Shown here: positions 1 to 8,267 of the stretch, piece after piece
Position numbering within the stretch: the first letter of the stretch is position 1
Layout: every line of letters begins with the position of its first letter
Source of the DNA: an uncultured Chitinophagaceae bacterium
GTDB lineage: Bacteria > Bacteroidota > Bacteroidia > Chitinophagales > Chitinophagaceae
Direction: 5' to 3'
DNA: 63,861 bases
Assembly: GCA_903870685.1 (NCBI GenBank)
Contig: CAIQDX010000145.1
Span: 1-63,861 of the forward strand
The notes under the pieces: generated by a model
The model's input: only the letters and a program-made list of their open reading frames with translations
What the model was told of the DNA's origin: nothing
Database searches by the model: none
Made by a program: the position numbers and the translations under genes

Positions 1-113
1 AAGAAAATTTAGACTTTCCTTCTGTTGAAGATGGTATAAGAGGAATGGCATTTATTGATAACGTTGTTGCATCATCGAATTCTGAAAAGAAGTGGACTAA
101 ATTTGAAGTATAA
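1..113 (+). CDS. Gfo/Idh/MocA-family oxidoreductase, C-terminal fragment
   Basis: Only the last 36 codons lie in the window; the reading frame is open from the edge to TAA at 111-113. The residues DGIRGMAFIDNVVASS followed by KKWTKF look like the end of Bacteroidota Gfo/Idh/MocA NAD(P)-dependent sugar oxidoreductases, where a final helix of this type precedes a short W-x-K tail. The sugar isomerase gene starts 21 bp downstream on the same strand, so the two probably share a transcript. The catalytic part is outside the window, so the call rests on the tail and on context. Confidence 0.6.
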   Translation, partial: ENLDFPSVEDGIRGMAFIDNVVASSNSEKKWTKFEV

Positions 114-134
114 AATATTCAATTCTAAATATTA

Positions 135-1190
135 ATGACAACAATTAAAGGTCCTGCTATTTTTTTAGCACAATTTATTAGTGATAAAGAGCCATTCAAT
201 AGTTTGGACAACATTTGCAAATGGGCTGCAGCATTGGGTTACAAAGCCATTCAAATTCCTACACTAGATTCAAGATTTATTGATTTACAAAAAGCTGCCG
301 AAAGTAAAACCTATGCAGATGAGCTAAATGGAAAAATAAAAAGTTATGGATTAGAAATTTCGGAACTGTCAACACATTTGCAAGGACAATTAATTGCAGT
401 TCATCCTGCATACGATGATTTGTTTGATGCGTTTGCACCTGATGCAGTTAAAAAAAATTCAAAGGCACGACAAGAATGGGCAGTTCAACAATTAAAATAT
501 GCTGCTAAAGCCTCACAAAATTTAGGTTTAGATGCACATGCAACATTTAGTGGTTCGTTGTTATGGCATACATTTCATCCATGGCCGCAACGCCCGGAAG
601 GCTTGGTAGAACAGGGTTTCACAGAATTAGGAAAACGCTGGTTGCCCATCTTAAATTATTTTGATGAGTGTGGTATTGATGTTTGTTATGAAATTCATCC
701 TGGAGAAGATTTGTTCGATGGCATTACTTACGAAATGTTTTTAGAAAAAGTAAATAATCATAACCGAGCATGTTTATTATACGATCCATCTCATTTTGTT
801 TTACAACAATTAGATTATTTACAATACATAGATTTTTATCATGAACGCATTAAAGCATTTCATGTAAAAGATGCAGAGTTTAATTCAACCGGAAAACAAG
901 GAACATTTGGAGGTTATCAAAGTTGGCTAAATCGTGCAGGACGTTATCGTTCACCGGGCGATGGTCAGGTTGATTTCAAAAAAATATTCAGCAAATTAGC
1001 GCAATACGATTATAAAGGCTGGGCAGTATTGGAATGGGAATGTTGTATAAAAAATCAAGAAGATGGCGCAAGAGAAGGTGTTGCATTTATTAAAGACCAT
1101 ATCATTAAAGTAACAGAAAAAGCTTTTGATGATTTTGCTGCAACAGGTGCAGATAAGAATATTAATAATCGCATTTTGGGAATTGATTAA
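135..1190 (+). CDS. Sugar phosphate isomerase/epimerase-like TIM-barrel protein
   Basis: A 351-residue protein of the xylose isomerase-like TIM-barrel family (AP endonuclease 2 superfamily). Likely metal ligands are visible in the usual places: E186 in CYEIHPGED, D217/H220 in DPSHF, H243 and D246 in FHVKDAE, and E300/E302 in LEWE near the end. No signal peptide is seen, so it should be cytoplasmic. In Bacteroidota, proteins of this type sit beside Gfo/Idh/MocA oxidoreductases and DUF1080 proteins and act on keto-sugars or related sugar intermediates. The exact substrate cannot be read from sequence. The flanking genes are the oxidoreductase tail upstream and a cytochrome c downstream, all co-oriented, which supports a shared sugar-oxidation pathway. 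Confidence 0.8.
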   Translation: MTTIKGPAIFLAQFISDKEPFNSLDNICKWAAALGYKAIQIPTLDSRFIDLQKAAESKTYADELNGKIKSYGLEISELSTHLQGQLIAVHPAYDDLFDAFAPDAVKKNSKARQEWAVQQLKYAAKASQNLGLDAHATFSGSLLWHTFHPWPQRPEGLVEQGFTELGKRWLPILNYFDECGIDVCYEIHPGEDLFDGITYEMFLEKVNNHNRACLLYDPSHFVLQQLDYLQYIDFYHERIKAFHVKDAEFNSTGKQGTFGGYQSWLNRAGRYRSPGDGQVDFKKIFSKLAQYDYKGWAVLEWECCIKNQEDGAREGVAFIKDHIIKVTEKAFDDFAATGADKNINNRILGID

Positions 1191-1275
1191 TATTTTTATT
1201 TTTTAATTATCGTTTTTGTAACCTATGTTATAATTATATAAATCATTCAATACACAAATCAAAAAAAGAAAACAA

Positions 1276-1644
1276 ATGAAAAAGTATTTGGTAGCTATGA
1301 CAGCAATTTTATTGATGACAGCTTGCGGAAACAATGAAAACAAAACTGCGCCGGGCACAGAGAAAACTGTGGACAACAGTTCTAATCCTGATTATCAAAA
1401 AGGATTAGCATTGATTGCAAAAAATGATTGTTTAGGTTGCCATAAAGTTTCTGAAAAATTAGTTGGCCCTGCTTATAAAGATGTTGCTAATAAATATACC
1501 ACTGCTGATTTAAGTATGTTGGCAGATAAAGTTTTGAAAGGTGGTTCTGGCGTTTGGGGTCAAATTCCTATGGCGGCTCACACAAATTTATCAAAAGAAG
1601 ATGCCGAACAAATAGTAAAATATATTTTGTTACTTAAAAAATAA
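1276..1644 (+). CDS. Monohaem c-type cytochrome lipoprotein
   Basis: A 122-residue protein with a lipoprotein signal (LLMTAC, lipidated Cys17), a short polar linker and one class I cytochrome c domain. The haem site is CLGCH (C52, C55, H56), followed by the typical LVGPAYKDV stretch; the probable distal ligand is M99 in GQIPMAAH. It should be anchored in a membrane on the periplasmic side and accept single electrons. It lies between the sugar isomerase and the DUF1080 gene, with only 5 bp to the latter, so it is probably the electron acceptor for an oxidation step in the same sugar pathway. That role is inferred from context only. Confidence 0.88.
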   Translation: MKKYLVAMTAILLMTACGNNENKTAPGTEKTVDNSSNPDYQKGLALIAKNDCLGCHKVSEKLVGPAYKDVANKYTTADLSMLADKVLKGGSGVWGQIPMAAHTNLSKEDAEQIVKYILLLKK

Positions 1645-1649
1645 TTATC

Positions 1650-2351
1650 ATGAGAACTTTCGCATTGCTTGCAATTTTATCTACTTCATTTTTGTTTTGT
1701 AATGCACAAACAAAAAAGGATAACGGCTGGATATCACTATTTGATGGCGTTTCAACAAAAGGCTGGCATAGCTATGGCAAAGCCGCTGCAGGTAGTGCAT
1801 GGAAAGCAGATAACGGAGCAATACATTTGGATGCATCTGAAAAAGGCGATTGGCAAAGTGCAAAAGGAGGTGATATTGTAACTAATGAAGAGTTCGAAAA
1901 TTTTCATTTAAAATTAGAATGGAAAATTTCTAAAGATGGTAACAGTGGTATTATTTTTTTAGTGCATGAAGACACTGCAAAATATAATTACACATTTAAA
2001 ACCGGACCCGAAATGCAGGTGTTGGATAATGCCGGAAACGAAGATGGAAAAATTTATAAACACCATGCCGGTGATTTATATGATTTGATTGCATGTTATA
2101 AAGAAACAGTAAAACCTGTTGGCGAATGGAACCTTGCTGAAGTTATTGTGAATAAAGGAAAATTAGAATTACGTTTAAACGGAACAACTGTTGTTAAAAC
2201 AAGTTTGTGGGATGATAGCTGGAAGAAATTAATTGAAGGAAGTAAATTTAAAACCATGCCCGGTTTTGGAACTTTCAAGAAAGGAAAAATTGCTTTGCAG
2301 GATCATGGTTATGATGTTTGGTATCGAAATATCGAAATCAAAAAATTATAA
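1650..2351 (+). CDS. Secreted DUF1080 (3-keto-disaccharide hydrolase-like) protein
   Basis: A 233-residue protein with a type I signal peptide (MRTFALLAILSTSFLFCNAQ) and one DUF1080 domain, a concanavalin-like beta-sandwich. Family hallmarks are WISLFDGVSTKGWH at the start, the DFEL-like strand EFENFHLKLEWKIS, GNSGIIFLV, GPEMQVLDN, and the end motif GKIALQDHGYDVWYRNIEIK. Members of this family include 3-keto-disaccharide hydrolases and many uncharacterised periplasmic proteins. It begins 5 bp after the cytochrome c stop codon and is followed by a strong terminator hairpin, so it is the last gene of this operon. The proposed role is cleavage of an oxidised glycoside in the periplasm; the substrate is unknown. 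Confidence 0.85.
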   Translation: MRTFALLAILSTSFLFCNAQTKKDNGWISLFDGVSTKGWHSYGKAAAGSAWKADNGAIHLDASEKGDWQSAKGGDIVTNEEFENFHLKLEWKISKDGNSGIIFLVHEDTAKYNYTFKTGPEMQVLDNAGNEDGKIYKHHAGDLYDLIACYKETVKPVGEWNLAEVIVNKGKLELRLNGTTVVKTSLWDDSWKKLIEGSKFKTMPGFGTFKKGKIALQDHGYDVWYRNIEIKKL

Positions 2352-2368
2352 AGAAATTATTTCGAAGG

Positions 2369-2400
2369 AAAAGCCATTTGATTTTTTCAAGTGGCTTTTT
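2369..2400 (+). terminator. Rho-independent terminator after the DUF1080 gene
   Basis: Arms AAAAGCCATTTG and CAAGTGGCTTTTT pair with one G-U wobble around a 7-nt loop and end in a T run. It lies 17 bp after the DUF1080 stop codon and closes the sugar operon. Confidence 0.8.
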
Positions 2401-2444
2401 TATTTGCAACAAGGCTAACCATTAATTGTTTTTATCTTAGCGAA

Positions 2445-2891
2445 ATGGAATTATTGAATGATGAATATTTTATGCGTCAAGCTCTAAACGAAGCCGAGCA
2501 GGCATTTGAAAAAGACGAAGTCCCTGTTGGTGCTGTTGTAGTCATTAATAATAAAATAATTTCAAGAGCACATAATCAAGTTGAATTATTAAACGATTCA
2601 ACAGCACATGCCGAAATATTGGCGCTTACTTCTGCCTACAATTCTTTAGGCGCAAAGTATTTACCCGAAGCGACTTTATATGTTACACTTGAACCTTGTT
2701 TAATGTGTTGCGGCGCCATGTATTGGGGGAAGATCGGCAGAATTGTTTATGGTGCCAGCGACGAAAAAAATGGGTACAAACATTTCACAAAAGGAAATTG
2801 GGTCTTTCATCCAAAAACAGAATTAGTAAAAGGTGTGTTGGAAAATGAATGTGCTTTTTTGATGAAATCTTTTTTTAAAAATAAAAGATAA
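2445..2891 (+). CDS. tadA: tRNA-specific adenosine deaminase-like nucleoside deaminase
   Basis: A zinc-dependent cytidine/deoxycytidylate deaminase-fold protein of 148 residues from the chosen start. The zinc site is visible as HAE (catalytic Glu) and EPCLMCCGAM (PCxxC). The pattern around them (EVPVGAVVV, NxVE, ATLYVTLEPC, VYGASDEKNGY, VKGVLENECAFLMKSFF) is that of TadA, which converts A34 to inosine in tRNA-Arg(ACG). An upstream in-frame ATG at 2391 would add 18 residues that fall inside the previous terminator hairpin, so ATG 2445 was chosen. Bacteroidota carry related deaminases acting on free nucleobases, which cannot be fully excluded. Confidence 0.85.
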   Translation: MELLNDEYFMRQALNEAEQAFEKDEVPVGAVVVINNKIISRAHNQVELLNDSTAHAEILALTSAYNSLGAKYLPEATLYVTLEPCLMCCGAMYWGKIGRIVYGASDEKNGYKHFTKGNWVFHPKTELVKGVLENECAFLMKSFFKNKR

Positions 2892-2901
2892 TTTTTTTCA
2901 A

Positions 2902-2932
2902 GAAAACCGCGAAAGTTAAAATGCGGTTTCTT
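2902..2932 (+). terminator. Possible terminator hairpin after tadA
   Basis: GAAAACCGC and GCGGTTTCTT can pair with one bulged A around a 12-nt loop just after the tadA stop codon. The T tail is short, so termination strength is uncertain. Confidence 0.5.
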
Positions 2933-3005
2933 AAAATCTAATTAATGATTTTAATACCATCTTTGCATTTGAAAAAATAACAATCCTTCGTATCAAAATA
3001 AAAAT

Positions 3006-4601
3006 ATGCAGACAGATTTTTTAGTTATAGGAAGTGGCATTGCGGGATTAACATATGCACTGAAAGTTGCGAAACATCATCCTGATAAAAAAATCATCGT
3101 CATCACTAAAACCGATGCTGATGAAACCAATACAAAATATGCGCAGGGCGGAATTGCAGGTGTGATGGATGAAGCTAAAGACAGCTACAACAAACATATT
3201 GATGATACTGAAATTGCCGGCGATGGTTTATGCAATAAACATGTGGTAGAGATTGTAGTAAAAGAAGGTCCGGAAAGAATTAAAGAAATTATTGAATACG
3301 GTGCCGAGTTTGATAAAGATGAAAAAGGGAAATATTCTTTAGGAAGAGAAGGTGGACATAGTGAATACAGAATATTACATCACAAAGATGTTACTGGAAA
3401 AGAAATGGAACGTGCATTGTTGGAAGAAGTTTGTCAAACAAAAAATATCACACTCATCAATCATTGTTTTGTGATTGATATTATCACACAACATCATCTT
3501 GGTTTTTTGGTAACAAAGTCAACTCCCGATATTGCATGTTACGGTGTGTATGTTTTAAATCTTAACACCAATCAAATAGAAAAAATTCTTTCCAAAATAA
3601 CTTTGCTGGCAACAGGTGGAAATGGTCAGGCTTATCGTACAACAACTAATCCACGCATTGCAACCGGTGATGGTATTGCAATGGTATATCGTGCAAAAGG
3701 AAGAATTGAAAATATGGAATTTATTCAGTTTCATCCAACAGCATTATTCGAACCCGGTGTATCTCCATCATTTTTAATTACCGAAGCTGTACGTGGTGAT
3801 GGTGGAATTCTTCGCGATAAAAATGGTGAAGCTTTCATGGAAAAATATGATGAGCGAAAAGATTTGGCACCTCGTGATATTGTTGCAAGAGCCATCGATA
3901 ATGAAATGAAGAAAGCCGGAACAGAACATGTTTATTTAGATTGTCGTCATATCAGCAAAGAAAGTTTTATTCATCACTTTCCTAACATTTATGAAAAATG
4001 TTTAAGCATCGGTATTGATGTTACCAAACACATGATTCCTGTTTCGCCTGCTGCACATTACAGTTGTGGTGGCATTAAAACAGATGAGTGGGGAAGAACA
4101 TCCATAAAAAATTTATATGCCTGTGGCGAATGTGCCAGCACAGGGTTGCATGGCGCCAATCGCTTAGCCAGCAATAGTTTGCTCGAAGCGATGGTTTTTG
4201 GTCATCGTTGTTATTTGGATAGTGTTGATAAAGTAAACACTATAAATTTTGAAAATAATATTCCTGATTGGAATGAAACTGGAACAACACATCCGCGTGA
4301 AATGATTTTAATAACACAAAGTGTAAAAGAGTTACAACAAGTGATGAGCGATTATGTTGGAATTGTTAGAACCGATGTTCGTTTACAAAGAGCCATGAAA
4401 CGTTTGGATCTGTTATTTACTGAAACAGAAGAGTTATATCGCTCTACAAAAGTATCGCCGCAATTATGCGAATTACGGAATGTAATTACCGTTGGATATT
4501 TAATTGTAAAAGGTGCTGAGTTCAGAAAAGAAAGTCGTGGCTTACATTACAACACTGATCATCTTGATAAAAATGTGTTGTTGCAGAATATCATTTTATA
4601 G
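3006..4601 (+). CDS. nadB: L-aspartate oxidase
   Basis: A 531-residue flavoprotein that oxidises L-aspartate to iminoaspartate in de novo NAD synthesis. The FAD-binding GSGIAGL lies at residues 8-14, followed by TKYAQGGIAGV, HHKDVTGKEMERAL, the substrate-site EFIQFHPTALFEPG, and the NadB-specific SPAAHYSCGGIKTDEWGRT, LYACGECASTGLHGANRLASNSLLEAMVFG. The C-terminal helical domain is complete. Length and motifs match the family rather than succinate dehydrogenase flavoprotein, which is longer and lacks the short C-terminus. NadA and NadC are not adjacent. A near-match to a Bacteroidota -7 element (CATCTTTG, 2958-2965) lies upstream. The next gene starts 37 bp downstream. Confidence 0.95.
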   Translation: MQTDFLVIGSGIAGLTYALKVAKHHPDKKIIVITKTDADETNTKYAQGGIAGVMDEAKDSYNKHIDDTEIAGDGLCNKHVVEIVVKEGPERIKEIIEYGAEFDKDEKGKYSLGREGGHSEYRILHHKDVTGKEMERALLEEVCQTKNITLINHCFVIDIITQHHLGFLVTKSTPDIACYGVYVLNLNTNQIEKILSKITLLATGGNGQAYRTTTNPRIATGDGIAMVYRAKGRIENMEFIQFHPTALFEPGVSPSFLITEAVRGDGGILRDKNGEAFMEKYDERKDLAPRDIVARAIDNEMKKAGTEHVYLDCRHISKESFIHHFPNIYEKCLSIGIDVTKHMIPVSPAAHYSCGGIKTDEWGRTSIKNLYACGECASTGLHGANRLASNSLLEAMVFGHRCYLDSVDKVNTINFENNIPDWNETGTTHPREMILITQSVKELQQVMSDYVGIVRTDVRLQRAMKRLDLLFTETEELYRSTKVSPQLCELRNVITVGYLIVKGAEFRKESRGLHYNTDHLDKNVLLQNIIL

Positions 4602-4613
4602 AAAACGTACAAT

Positions 4614-4621
4614 TATATTTG
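4614..4621 (+). promoter_or_regulatory. Possible Bacteroidota -7 promoter element
   Basis: TATATTTG fits TAnnTTTG exactly and lies 17 bp before the acyltransferase ATG. No clear TTG is found at the proper upstream distance, so this is only a candidate. Confidence 0.35.
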
Positions 4622-4638
4622 TTACATAATTTTTAGTT

Positions 4639-5520
4639 ATGTATTATTTAGTCTATTCATTTTTTTATTTGCTTTCGCTGATACCATGGTGGATCATGTA
4701 TCGTATCAGTGATGGAATTTATTTTTTGATATATTATGTATTTGGATATAGAAAAGAAGTAGTGCTGAATAATTTATTAATTGCTTTTCCTGAAAAAACA
4801 GAACAAGAAAGAATAAGAATTGCAAAAGATTTTTATCATCAATTTGTAGATACTTTTTTAGAAACCATTAAACTAATCTCTATTTCAGAAAAAGAATTAA
4901 ATAAACGTTTTGTATGTAATTATGAGGTGATGAATGATTTATTCGACACCGGTAAAAACGTTCAACTGCATGCCGGGCATTTTTTTAATTGGGAATATTG
5001 GAACCTTGCTTATGCTGCTAATTCTCTTTATCCGCTTATTGGCGTTTATATTCCGTTAAGCAATAAAGTGATGGATAAAATAATTTTTAATATGCGCAAT
5101 AAATTTGGAACAGTTTTAATTGCTGCAGATAAATTCAGAAATCAGTTTCATAATCATCAAAGCAAAAGATATGCATTGGCATTGGGTGCCGATCAAAATC
5201 CGGGCAATCCTAAAGCATCTTACTGGCTTACGTTTTTTGGCAAAATGACTCCTTTTGTTACCGGACCAGAGCGTGGTGCTTTCTCTACAAATTCTGCAAT
5301 TATTTTTAGCACTTTTTATCCTGTTAAACGTGGTTATTATAAATCTGAATTAAAATTAATTACTACCGAACCCAATACTTTGCAAAAAGGTGAAATAACA
5401 AAATTGTACAGAGATTTTTTAGAAGAACAAATCAAATTTAGACCATCAAATTATTTATGGAGCCATCGAAGATGGAAGTTTGAATTTGATGAAACCAAAT
5501 ATGGAAACATGGTTATTTAA
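4639..5520 (+). CDS. LpxL/HtrB-like lipid A (lysophospholipid) acyltransferase
   Basis: A 293-residue inner-membrane acyltransferase of the LpxL/LpxM family. An N-terminal hydrophobic segment (YLVYSFFYLLSLIPWWIMY) anchors it. The catalytic H-x4-D/E motif is present as HFFNWE within LHAGHFFNWEYW. The order of conserved blocks, AFPEKTEQE, then GADQNPGNPKASYW, then FVTGPERGA, then the C-terminal YLWSHRRWK, is the family's usual one. It would transfer a secondary acyl chain to lipid A, or to an ornithine or amino-acid lipid in some Bacteroidota. No other lipid A genes are adjacent. It converges on the persulfide dioxygenase gene with a dispersed repeat copy in the gap. Confidence 0.85.
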   Translation: MYYLVYSFFYLLSLIPWWIMYRISDGIYFLIYYVFGYRKEVVLNNLLIAFPEKTEQERIRIAKDFYHQFVDTFLETIKLISISEKELNKRFVCNYEVMNDLFDTGKNVQLHAGHFFNWEYWNLAYAANSLYPLIGVYIPLSNKVMDKIIFNMRNKFGTVLIAADKFRNQFHNHQSKRYALALGADQNPGNPKASYWLTFFGKMTPFVTGPERGAFSTNSAIIFSTFYPVKRGYYKSELKLITTEPNTLQKGEITKLYRDFLEEQIKFRPSNYLWSHRRWKFEFDETKYGNMVI

Positions 5521-5546
5521 AAAATATTTTGTTCAATAGTGTTTTG

Positions 5547-5576
5547 AGGTACAAGTGTGTGACGCAACTAATGCTA
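5547..5576 (+). repeat. Dispersed intergenic repeat, degenerate copy A
   Basis: GGTACAAGTGTGTGACGCAA followed by a diverged GATGC-like end matches the core of the family described at 18151 and 30345. It lies between two convergent genes where no T-tailed hairpin is seen. Confidence 0.45.
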
Positions 5577-5606
5577 AATTAAAATACAAAAGCTCGGTTC
5601 AAAAAA

Positions 5607-7022
5607 TTAATTCAACACTTCTTTACTTTTTTCTATTTCGAATTTATCTTTTAATTCAATAATCTTATTCCATCCGCCATCTACATTTCTGATATTATGA
5701 AATCCTTCTTTTTTAATTAATGAAGAAGAAATGACACTTCTGTATCCACCGGCACAATGCACATAAATATTTTGATGATCATCGAAATTTGCCATGCTTC
5801 CGGGGTCATTTAATTCGAGCAAAGGAATGTTTATTGCCTGTTTAATATGACCATCAGCAAATTCTGTTTCTTTTCTAACATCAATGATGACAAGGTTTTC
5901 ATCGAAAGGAATATCCATTGCTAATTCATCGGCTTCAACATTTATTATTAAATCTATTTTTTCTCCAGCCGCTTTCCATGCTTCAAAACCGCCTTGTAAA
6001 AAACCGTCAAACTTTTCGAAACCAACTCTTGCCAAACGAACAACAGTTTCTTTTTCTTTTTCTTGTTCTGTAACTAAAACAATGGGTTTATCAAACGATA
6101 ATAAACTTCCGGCCCATTCGGCAAAACGTCCTTCTAATCCAATAAAAATAGATCCCGGAACAAATCCATCAACAAAAACATTTCCGTTTCTTGTATCGAG
6201 AATTATAATATTTTCATTTTTAATTTTCGACTTGAATTGATCAACTGTTAATGGTTGTAATCCTTTTTCTGTAATCGCAGCAATACTTTCATACCCTTCC
6301 TTATTGATCTTTGCATTGATGGGAAAATATTGAGGCGGTGCTTCTAATCCTTCAGTAACCGCTTTTATAAAATCGTCTTTTGAATTTTGTAATAATGCAT
6401 AATTAGTTTGCTTTTGCTCGCCAATAGTGCTGAAAGTTTCGGGACCTAAATTTTTTCCGCAACTGCTGCCGGCACCATGTGCCGGATATAAAATAATATC
6501 ATCGGCCAGTGGCATGATTTTATTTTGAATGCTTTCATACATCATGGCTGCCAAATCACTCATGGTTAATTCCTCGCCTTTTTGAGCAAGGTCGGGGCGA
6601 CCAACATCGCCAACAAATAATGTATCACCAGTAAAAATCGCATGGTCTTTTTTATTTTCATCTTTCAATAAAAAACAACTGCTTTCCAAAGTATGACCGG
6701 GAGTATGTAAAACTTCAATACTTATTTTTCCGATTGAAAATGTTTCGCCATCTTTTGCAATATGAACAGGAAGTTTTGTTACGGTATCGGGACCATAAAC
6801 AATAGTTGCACCAGTTGCTTCAGAAAGATCGATATGACCACTTACAAAATCTGCATGAAAATGAGTTTCAAAAATGTATTTAATTTTTGCATTACGCTGT
6901 TGCGCTAATTCAAGATACTCATCAATATCACGCAAGGGGTCAATCACAGCGGCTTCTCCATCACTTTCAATATAATAAGCGGCTTCGCTTAAACATCCTG
7001 TATATAATTGTTTGATAAACAT
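5607..7022 (-). CDS. Persulfide dioxygenase-sulfurtransferase (MBL fold plus two rhodanese domains, CstB-like)
   Basis: A 471-residue protein. Residues 1 to about 240 are a metallo-beta-lactamase domain of the persulfide dioxygenase type, with H54, H56 and D58 in ETHFHADF, H110 in HTPGH and D133 in TGDTLF binding iron. Two rhodanese-like domains follow. The middle one (about 265-360) has no cysteine at the catalytic place, while the last one carries C423 in the loop HCAGGYRS. This layout matches CstB-type proteins, which oxidise low-molecular-weight persulfides to sulfite or thiosulfate. It should be cytoplasmic and act in sulfide/persulfide detoxification. A good promoter lies directly upstream. 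The ArsR-like regulator upstream is separated by a terminator. Confidence 0.9.
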   Translation of the reverse strand: MFIKQLYTGCLSEAAYYIESDGEAAVIDPLRDIDEYLELAQQRNAKIKYIFETHFHADFVSGHIDLSEATGATIVYGPDTVTKLPVHIAKDGETFSIGKISIEVLHTPGHTLESSCFLLKDENKKDHAIFTGDTLFVGDVGRPDLAQKGEELTMSDLAAMMYESIQNKIMPLADDIILYPAHGAGSSCGKNLGPETFSTIGEQKQTNYALLQNSKDDFIKAVTEGLEAPPQYFPINAKINKEGYESIAAITEKGLQPLTVDQFKSKIKNENIIILDTRNGNVFVDGFVPGSIFIGLEGRFAEWAGSLLSFDKPIVLVTEQEKEKETVVRLARVGFEKFDGFLQGGFEAWKAAGEKIDLIINVEADELAMDIPFDENLVIIDVRKETEFADGHIKQAINIPLLELNDPGSMANFDDHQNIYVHCAGGYRSVISSSLIKKEGFHNIRNVDGGWNKIIELKDKFEIEKSKEVLN

Positions 7023-7039
7023 ATTCAGTTCATTTGAAA

Positions 7040-7068
7040 CAAAGATAATGGCAAATTAAATCTTTCAA
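7040..7068 (-). promoter_or_regulatory. Bacteroidota-type promoter of the persulfide dioxygenase gene
   Basis: On the minus strand a TTG (7068-7066) is followed after 18 nt by TATCTTTG (7047-7040), matching TTG-N17-20-TAnnTTTG. The start codon is 17 nt downstream of the -7 box. Confidence 0.65.
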
Positions 7069-7096
7069 AATTCAAAAAAATTGTTGCTGAAAATAA

Positions 7097-7121
7097 AAAT
7101 GCCCGCTATTAACGGGCATTT
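7097..7121 (-). terminator. Rho-independent terminator after the ArsR-family gene
   Basis: AAATGCCCG and CGGGCATTT form a perfect 9-bp stem with a 7-nt loop; the minus-strand transcript then runs into TTTTATTTTC. It separates the regulator from the downstream persulfide dioxygenase gene. Confidence 0.88.
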
Positions 7122-7142
7122 CAGAAAAAGTATTGTGATACG

Positions 7143-7478
7143 TTATTCTACCAAATCAACTGAATATTTCATTACTTCTGCAATGCGAGAATAATTTGGA
7201 GAATAGAAAATGAACTTGCCATTACGTATTGTGCTAACAATTCCTGCACGACGTAAAATAGCCAAATGCTGTGATGCAACTGATTGTTCAAGTCTAAGCT
7301 TAACATACAATTCAGTTACAGTCATTTTCTTGTTTTCATCAAGCAATTTCAACATTTGTTGACGAAGTTTGTGATTTAATGCTCTTAAAATCATAGCAGC
7401 CTTCTTTGTTTGAAGGAAATTGATTTTAACAGATGCCTTACCATTGTTGAGTGTAAGTGTTGTTAATGGATGGTTCAT
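7143..7478 (-). CDS. ArsR-family winged-helix transcriptional regulator without cysteines
   Basis: A 111-residue winged helix-turn-helix protein. Recognition-helix region VTELYVKLRLEQSVASQHLAILRRAG and wing IVSTIRNGKFIFYSPN follow the ArsR/SmtB pattern. It has no cysteine at all, so neither the ELCVCDL-type metal site nor the two-cysteine switch of BigR/SqrR persulfide sensors can operate. It ends 121 bp before the persulfide dioxygenase start, with a terminator and a separate promoter in between, so co-transcription is unlikely. It may still bind there. The ligand is unknown; histidine or acidic metal sites remain possible. Confidence 0.85.
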   Translation of the reverse strand: MNHPLTTLTLNNGKASVKINFLQTKKAAMILRALNHKLRQQMLKLLDENKKMTVTELYVKLRLEQSVASQHLAILRRAGIVSTIRNGKFIFYSPNYSRIAEVMKYSVDLVE

Positions 7479-7580
7479 GTTATTTAAAATTGGGGGTTAA
7501 AAAAAATTTTTATTATCGAGGTATAAAGTTAAAAAAAATTGTAATTGGTAATACATATTTTAAAAAAAATATTTCTTAAA

Positions 7581-8267
7581 TTATTTGTGGGTAGCAAAGA
7601 ACTCTTTTAAATAAAGTGGTTCGCTATAGGCTATATCATTGAAATCGTTCATGTTAAACCTAAGCTGAGAGAGCATCGAAACATGTTTAACGTTATGTTT
7701 TGTATTCGAAAAATTTACATTTTGATGACTAATTAAACCCTGCATTTTAATGTTACCACTTCCACTAAATATTATTTGATGATTTATAAGTTCTTTCGAA
7801 AATGACTGTTCATCTAATATCATGGCACATGGCGGTAAAATATTATCTAACTTGTTATTATAAAGTGCTGTAAACACTTCCATTCTTCGTGCATCTACCA
7901 TTGGGCAAAACAAAAAATTAGTATTTTCCAATTGTTGATTTTCGCAGTCTTGAATTGATGCAATAGCCATGACTTCTAATGTATTAATCAAAATCAGTGG
8001 CTTATTCAAGGCATAACACAAACCTTTTGCTGTAGAGAGACCAACCCTTAATCCTGTATAACTTCCTGGACCTTGTGTAACTGCAATAGCATCAAGTTTT
8101 GATGCTTTAATACCTACTTCAGACAAAATTTTTTTTATTGCAGGCTGAACAAAGCTTGCATGATTTTTTTGATCCCTATTTTCTTTGATAGCCAAAATAT
8201 TTTCGCCGTCACTGATGCAAACGCCTGCATATTCTGTTGCTGTATCTATATTTAATATTAATGCCAT
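7581..8267 (-). CDS. tsaB: tRNA threonylcarbamoyladenosine biosynthesis protein TsaB
   Basis: A 228-residue ASKHA-fold protein. The start ALILNIDTATEYAGVCIS and the block AVTQGPGSYTGLRVGLSTAKGLCYALNKPLI are TsaB signatures. It is the partner of TsaD and TsaE in forming t6A37 on ANN-decoding tRNAs in the cytoplasm and lacks the metal-binding histidines of TsaD. It is divergent from ridA, 93 bp apart. A TAAATTTG sequence (8306-8299, minus strand) 31 bp upstream could be its -7 element, but no TTG is properly spaced. Confidence 0.92.
   Translation of the reverse strand: MALILNIDTATEYAGVCISDGENILAIKENRDQKNHASFVQPAIKKILSEVGIKASKLDAIAVTQGPGSYTGLRVGLSTAKGLCYALNKPLILINTLEVMAIASIQDCENQQLENTNFLFCPMVDARRMEVFTALYNNKLDNILPPCAMILDEQSFSKELINHQIIFSGSGNIKMQGLISHQNVNFSNTKHNVKHVSMLSQLRFNMNDFNDIAYSEPLYLKEFFATHK

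Noticed and set aside
2391-2444. Upstream ATG for tadA
   Set aside because: It lies inside the terminator hairpin of the previous gene, and the added residues are not part of the deaminase fold.
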